This document shows, piece by piece, positions 60,101 through 64,000 of a stretch of DNA of 64,000 nucleotides. The translations under genes were made by a program, and so were the position numbers. Location: positions 12,928,447 through 12,992,446 of the forward strand of contig OX578281.1 of the NCBI GenBank assembly GCA_951217055.1, written 5' to 3'. The DNA is from Gerris lacustris. Lineage: Eukaryota > Arthropoda > Insecta > Hemiptera > Gerridae. How positions within the stretch are numbered: the first letter of the stretch is position 1; each line of letters starts with the position of its first letter. A model generated the notes under the pieces. The model ran no database searches. It was given only the letters and a program-made list of their open reading frames with translations, and was not told the DNA's origin.

Positions 60101-60779
60101 AACTACATTTTCTTACATGATATTATAACATATAACGATCTAACAATTGACAAAAATTATAACAATTACATAAAATTATATAAATATATTAACAACACTA
60201 ATCTTCATAATAGTTTTCTGTCTACATTAATCTTTTAAACACACTATACTTGCATCATATTCAACTCTATCTATCTGTGCGTCAACCTACAATTACACCA
60301 ATATTATAATTTTAATGAGTTTTAATTATTCATTATTTGATTATATTTTATTTCTTATACTCAATAAAATTATAATATTGGTGTAACTGTAGGTAGATGG
60401 AGTAGAATATGATGCAAGTACAGTGTGTTTAAAAGAATAATGTAAACAGAAAATTATTATTAAGGTTAGTGTTGCTAATATATTTATTATATAATTTTAT
60501 GTAATTGTTATAATTTTTTGTCAATTGTTAGAACGTTATATAATGCAAGAAAATGTAGTTTATAAAATTAAAATAATCTCCTTTTTAGGCCTGAAGATGC
60601 CTTGAGAGGAGGCAAAATATCGCAAAATCTGGTAGTTGCTTTTAATTAATACTCTATACACCAGATAAAGTTAAAATAATAAGAATAAAATGGTAATTTT
60701 AAGATGAATTATTAATTTAGGCAATATAAAAGTATCAATAGAAAGTGTTTAACATAATAAAAAAAAAAAAATAAATAAA

Positions 60780-61012
60780 TAAAAAAATGCAACATGCTGC
60801 AGAAGTTGCATCTTCTTTGACGTCCTGGGATCTTCTCCTTCTTTGGGTCATAAGAAGTAAGTATAACGTGGTAATGTAAACTTTCCTTGCCTTTGAAGCT
60901 GCCACAGAAGTATTTTGAGTAAATACAGCAGTTCGAGGAGCACTGGCAATGGCTGAATGTAAACGAGGCATTATATAATCCGGAAGGGAAGAATCAACAA
61001 AATTAACACTAC
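60780..61012 (-). CDS. possible coding exon or decayed gene piece
   Basis: On the minus strand an open frame runs from about 61,010 (after CAAAATATAAG) reading GSVNFVDSSLPDYIMPRLHS, AIASAPRTAVFTQNTSVAAS, KARKVYITTLYLLLMTQRRR and on for about 78 residues from its only good methionine. Amino-acid variety and composition differ from random A+T-rich frames. No clear donor site closes it. On the plus strand a donor-like GAAGTAAGTAT lies at about 60,855, so the true strand is not settled. I do not recognise the protein. Confidence 0.28.
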
Positions 61013-61244
61013 CTTATATTTTGAAGAAAAAAACAGTGTGAAAAATACATTTTAAAAAAAAAGTTGAGTTTCCCCTTTATATCCTTAACGCCTCCATATA
61101 ATTTTAAACTTTAATTTTCACTCTTAACTTTTTCACTTTACCTAATTGTTTTACAGCCTTATTTATTTTTACAGCCTTATTGTTTTACAGCCTTATTATT
61201 TTTTTACAGTAATTAATAAAAAGTAAAAATAAACTATTTACTAA

Positions 61245-61825
61245 TAGTCCAGGAGATAGCTTGCAAAAAAGTGTCTGACTAACATCAAGCTAGAATTTGG
61301 TATACTGGTCAATCTTTAAGTGCCTTTTAAGAATAAGTGGTCGGCTAAGTTCGTCTGCGGGACATAGCTTGGCAATAGGCGTTTGAAAAAAACAAACCGG
61401 TGGAGAGCGGCCATGTCTCACCAATTATGGTGGACAATGTGATTTTCATGATCCTGAGAACAGAATTAGTTAGTAGACCGAAAATCAAGTTGATGTTAGT
61501 TTGTCCGTTGACAGGTGACCACGTTGATTTTTAGTAATATTTGAATGACTAACCTATCAAGTGTGAAAATAAAATCGACTTGATTTTTGGTTTACCAACT
61601 AATTCTGTACGCAGGATCATGAAAATCACATTGTCCACCATAATTGGTGAGACATGGCTGCTCTCCACCGGTTTGCTTTTTTCAAACGTCTATTGCCAAG
61701 CTATGTCCCGCAGACGAACTTAGCCGACCACATATTCTTAAAAGGCGCTAAAAAATTGACTTGTATACAAAATTCTAGCTTGATGTTAGTCAAACACTTC
61801 TTTTTGCACGCTATCTCCTGGACTA
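61245..61825. mobile_element. foldback element, 581 bp, arms about 250 bp
   Basis: TAGTCCAGGAGATAGC at the left is mirrored by GCTATCTCCTGGACTA at the right. The arms stay in register through GGTCGGCTAAGTTCGTCTGC, GGGACATAGCTTGGCAATAG, CCGGTGGAGAGC and CCAATTATGGTGGACAATG, leaving a spacer of roughly 70 bp. The arms are about 90% alike. No hammerhead motif occurs here, unlike the other foldbacks. The 62-codon plus frame at 61,654-61,842 lies within the arm and is not considered a gene. Next to the ends AAT and TAAT suggest a TA duplication. Confidence 0.88.
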
Positions 61826-62928
61826 TAATAAATTATTTTTAAAAATCAAATTAATAAACACATAAAAAAAATCAGATGAAATCAATAACAATAATAATAC
61901 AAATAAAATAATATTACATACAAATCAGCATCATACCATATTAAAAATGATTTTAGATAAGCATTAGATTGTCATGATTATTCATTCATTATGTAATTAT
62001 TAAAAAATTCAAAGGCATTAGCATATCTTTCAAATCGCATATCACATACAACACATGCAAACATCCATGCAAAAAAATATACAATCTAATATGCAACTGA
62101 AATAATTAAACATTACTCTATGAACTCTTTATCAAAGATTATAATAAATAGATAAGAAAATATATTTTATTTAAATTTAAAAATAAAAATTACACAATAA
62201 ATGAGTTTCTTAATAAATATCAGATGAAAAAAAAAGAAAGATGAAGATATAAACAATAAAATAAAGATAAGACATAAATAAGAATATTGTAAACAAAAAG
62301 AGGTTACAATTAATAAGTCATAATTTAAGCTAATTTTTTGTTTACCGGTGAAACAAAATTAGCTTAAAAATTAATAAGTGAATCACAGAATACAGACACA
62401 GAAACATAAAAGGTGATAATTTATGAGTAAAAAGTGCATGGAAACCCAAAAATATATTAGTGTTTTTTTTTTTGTTTTTTTTTAGAAAATTAGAATTACT
62501 GGTTGATTATTATTATTATTAATAACACTAAATTAACACATTTAAAATACACTAAAAAGAAATATGTACATTGTCTAAAATTATCGAAAAATAGAAAAAA
62601 AATTACAAGCTTGTTTTGACAATGCTTCAAACTCCGGTGGGCTTCTAGGAATTATTAGTGTCACTTTAAAGTACGTAGCACAAACAAACAGTCAGTATGT
62701 AAGTCAGAACTAAAAGGTAACAATTCATTAATAAAATATTATGTATCTTTAATACAATGCATTTTATAGCAGAAGTCAAAACAAACATGTATTTTTTATT
62801 ATTTCAATCATAATATATTGTTTTTGTAAGTGTAAGTGCTGCATTTAATCCTTTAAAAAAATTAATCTTATATTTTATTAATGTCACAAAATGTCTGTTG
62901 GTTTTGTGTAAATATTAGCACTTCTTTA
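61826..62928. other. A+T-rich spacer with one hairpin, no gene seen
   Basis: At about 62,327-62,369 TAAGCTAATTTT and its inverse AAAATTAGCTTA flank ACCGGT, a hairpin of about 18 bp arms. A G+C-richer patch at 62,620-62,710 (CTCCGGTGGGCTTCTAGG) has no frame. Confidence 0.45.
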
Positions 62929-63151
62929 GATTGTTACTCCCCTTATAAATAAAACAGAGGGGAGTAACAATCTAAAGAAGGTGCACAGGATGTTCTTCTT
63001 TAGACTGTTACTCCCCTTATAAAAATGGAGGTGTGATATTCCTTTGTCCTAAAGTACATTGGACTGAACATCACTTTGTCTTAATAGTTATTTAGTTAAA
63101 GTCCTTTATATTCTAAAAACACATAGGGGAGTAACCATCTAAAGAAGAACC
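62929..63151 (+). mobile_element. MITE family M1, copy with two hairpin units
   Basis: It begins CTTCTTTAGATTGTTACTCC and ends GGGAGTAACCATCTAAAGAAG. One complete 73-bp-type hairpin (up to GTGCACAGGATG) precedes the body TGTGATATTCCTTTGTCC, CATTGGACTGAACATC. This is probably close to the normal form of the family. Confidence 0.82.
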
Positions 63152-63287
63152 TAAATATTATTATTTATTTTCCATCTTATCTTCTCTAGTTTTCATTTAA
63201 AAATAATAATATGTAAGAAAATAATATTTATAGTAATCTTTAAATTTTGAGTTAAGATTAAATAGAGTTTTATATTTGAATTGTTGG
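63152..63287. other. A+T-rich spacer between two MITE copies
   Basis: Nothing recognisable. Confidence 0.5.
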
Positions 63288-63521
63288 CACTTCTTTAGTA
63301 TTTTACTCCCTGTATAAAAAAAAATAAGAGGGTAGTAATAATCTGAAGAAGGTGTATGGAATGTTTTTCTTTAGACTGTTACTCCCCTTATAAAAACAAA
63401 AGTGTGATATTCCTTTGTCCCAAAATACATTGGACTAAACATCCCTTTGTCATAATAGTTGTTTAGTCAAAGTCACTTATATTCTAAAAAAAAGAACAGG
63501 GGAGTAACAATCTAAAGAAGT
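63288..63521 (+). mobile_element. MITE family M1, more diverged copy
   Basis: It begins CTTCTTTAGTATTTTACTCC and ends GGGAGTAACAATCTAAAGAAG, with the same body as the copy at 62,929. The left hairpin has several substitutions (TAATAATCTGAAGAAGG), so this copy is older. The two copies lie only 136 bp apart in the same orientation. Confidence 0.82.
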
Positions 63522-64000
63522 AAAGAATTGTTCAGATTTACAATATTTTAGTGAGAAAGCTGTTGATTGTTAAGTAACGGTGGGGAAGAGATGTTGAATA
63601 AATCATTATTCTCTTGATAGCTTCCACCTTTCGGGTGCTTTAGATGAAGCAATGCTATTTCTGCAACAATACTCAAGAATCACTTATACTATAATAAGGG
63701 AGTCCTTCATTAAACCATACAATATTTTTAGAATTGTAGACATTTTTTTTAAAAGAGATAAAAAAAGCAACTGAATAAATAAAATTTTAAATAATAATCT
63801 TACTAAGTTTATTATACTTACCATGCAATGAAATATTAAATGATTACTTTAATTCCATTATAGAATGGTATTGAGATGCAGAAAGGATTATTAGTAACTT
63901 AGGTTGGATCCAGGGAGAAGTTTAAAGATATGCCAGGTGGAAGGAGAATGATGACCTAGGTAAAAGGACCTATGGGTTTAAGGCTGGTGACGTAGAATCT
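63522..64000. other. right edge; possible exon fragment near 63,890-63,960
   Basis: Most is A+T-rich spacer. From about 63,880 the composition becomes balanced. On the minus strand an acceptor-like CTTTTACCTAG is followed by a short frame HHSPSTWHIFKLLPGSNLSY and TAA. This could be a terminal exon or chance; the window ends too soon to judge. Confidence 0.2.

Larger units (their letters stand above)
59395..60690. mobile_element. long foldback element with hammerhead-like arms, carrying a nested insertion
   Basis: Left outer arm 59,395-59,520 and right outer arm 60,550-60,690 are inverted copies (ACTACCAGGTTTTGCAATAT against the complement of ATATCGCAAAATCTGGTAGT). Inner arms 60,110-60,320 and 60,345-60,545 also mirror each other (CACTATACTTGCATCATATT, CAATATTATAATTTT). 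Family 2 copy B (59,521-60,100) interrupts the left arm only, so it inserted later. Both outer arms contain the CTGAAGA, hairpin, (G/A)AAA motif. Removing the insertion leaves about 715 bp, almost wholly palindromic. Confidence 0.75.

Overview
The window is eukaryotic nuclear DNA, very A+T-rich (roughly 70% by eye), gene-poor and dominated by repeats. Full-frame genes are nearly absent. Exon-like fragments end at GTAAGT-type donor sites. The transposons are mariner, hAT, pogo-like and foldback types with intact target duplications. Together these point to an animal, most likely an arthropod; the species cannot be named from this sequence.

Left flank (1-4260): A+T-rich spacer, one G+C-richer block, an inverted-repeat MITE with a tandemly amplified end, a 152-bp tandem triplet, one possible minus-strand coding exon, a hammerhead-like RNA motif, and the first of three copies of a small palindrome-bearing element with a tiny ORF ('family 1').

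Satellite (about 4260-23954): about 19.7 kb of a 115-bp satellite, near 170 monomers. The left 3 kb are old and diverged. From 7381 to 22101 the array holds an exact 115-bp register for 128 monomers and shows variant zones and long higher-order duplications (27 to 39 monomers). A diverged island (22190-22905) repeats sequence from the old left margin, and nine homogenised monomers close the array.

Middle (23955-34600): A+T-rich spacer, a 97-bp tandem array, MITEs, TA microsatellites, and the only long intact ORF. That ORF is an 805-aa minus-strand protein with two N-terminal zinc fingers and a transposase-like core. Just past its stop codon lies a 31/30-bp minisatellite, each unit of which contains an inverted repeat.

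Right (34600-64000): a dense graveyard of nested transposons. It holds two broken mariner elements (one with TIRs and TA duplication intact), a hAT element with an 8-bp duplication and a broken transposase tail, two non-autonomous hAT elements, two pogo-like elements, foldback elements, a 5S-rRNA-like and a tRNA-like SINE fragment, and more MITE copies. A few exon-like fragments on the minus strand (near 3.1, 53.4 and 60.9 kb) could belong to one or more genes with very large introns, but this is weak.

Two cross-cutting observations stand out. (1) At several separate loci the core of a hammerhead ribozyme (CTGANGA, hairpin, GAAA) recurs, often inside inverted-repeat elements, as expected for Penelope-like element or retrozyme remnants. 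(2) Three small element families share a TTTATCT(A/C)C internal/terminal inverted repeat; two of them carry tiny start-codon ORFs and one-sided G+C-rich, hairpin-prone extensions.
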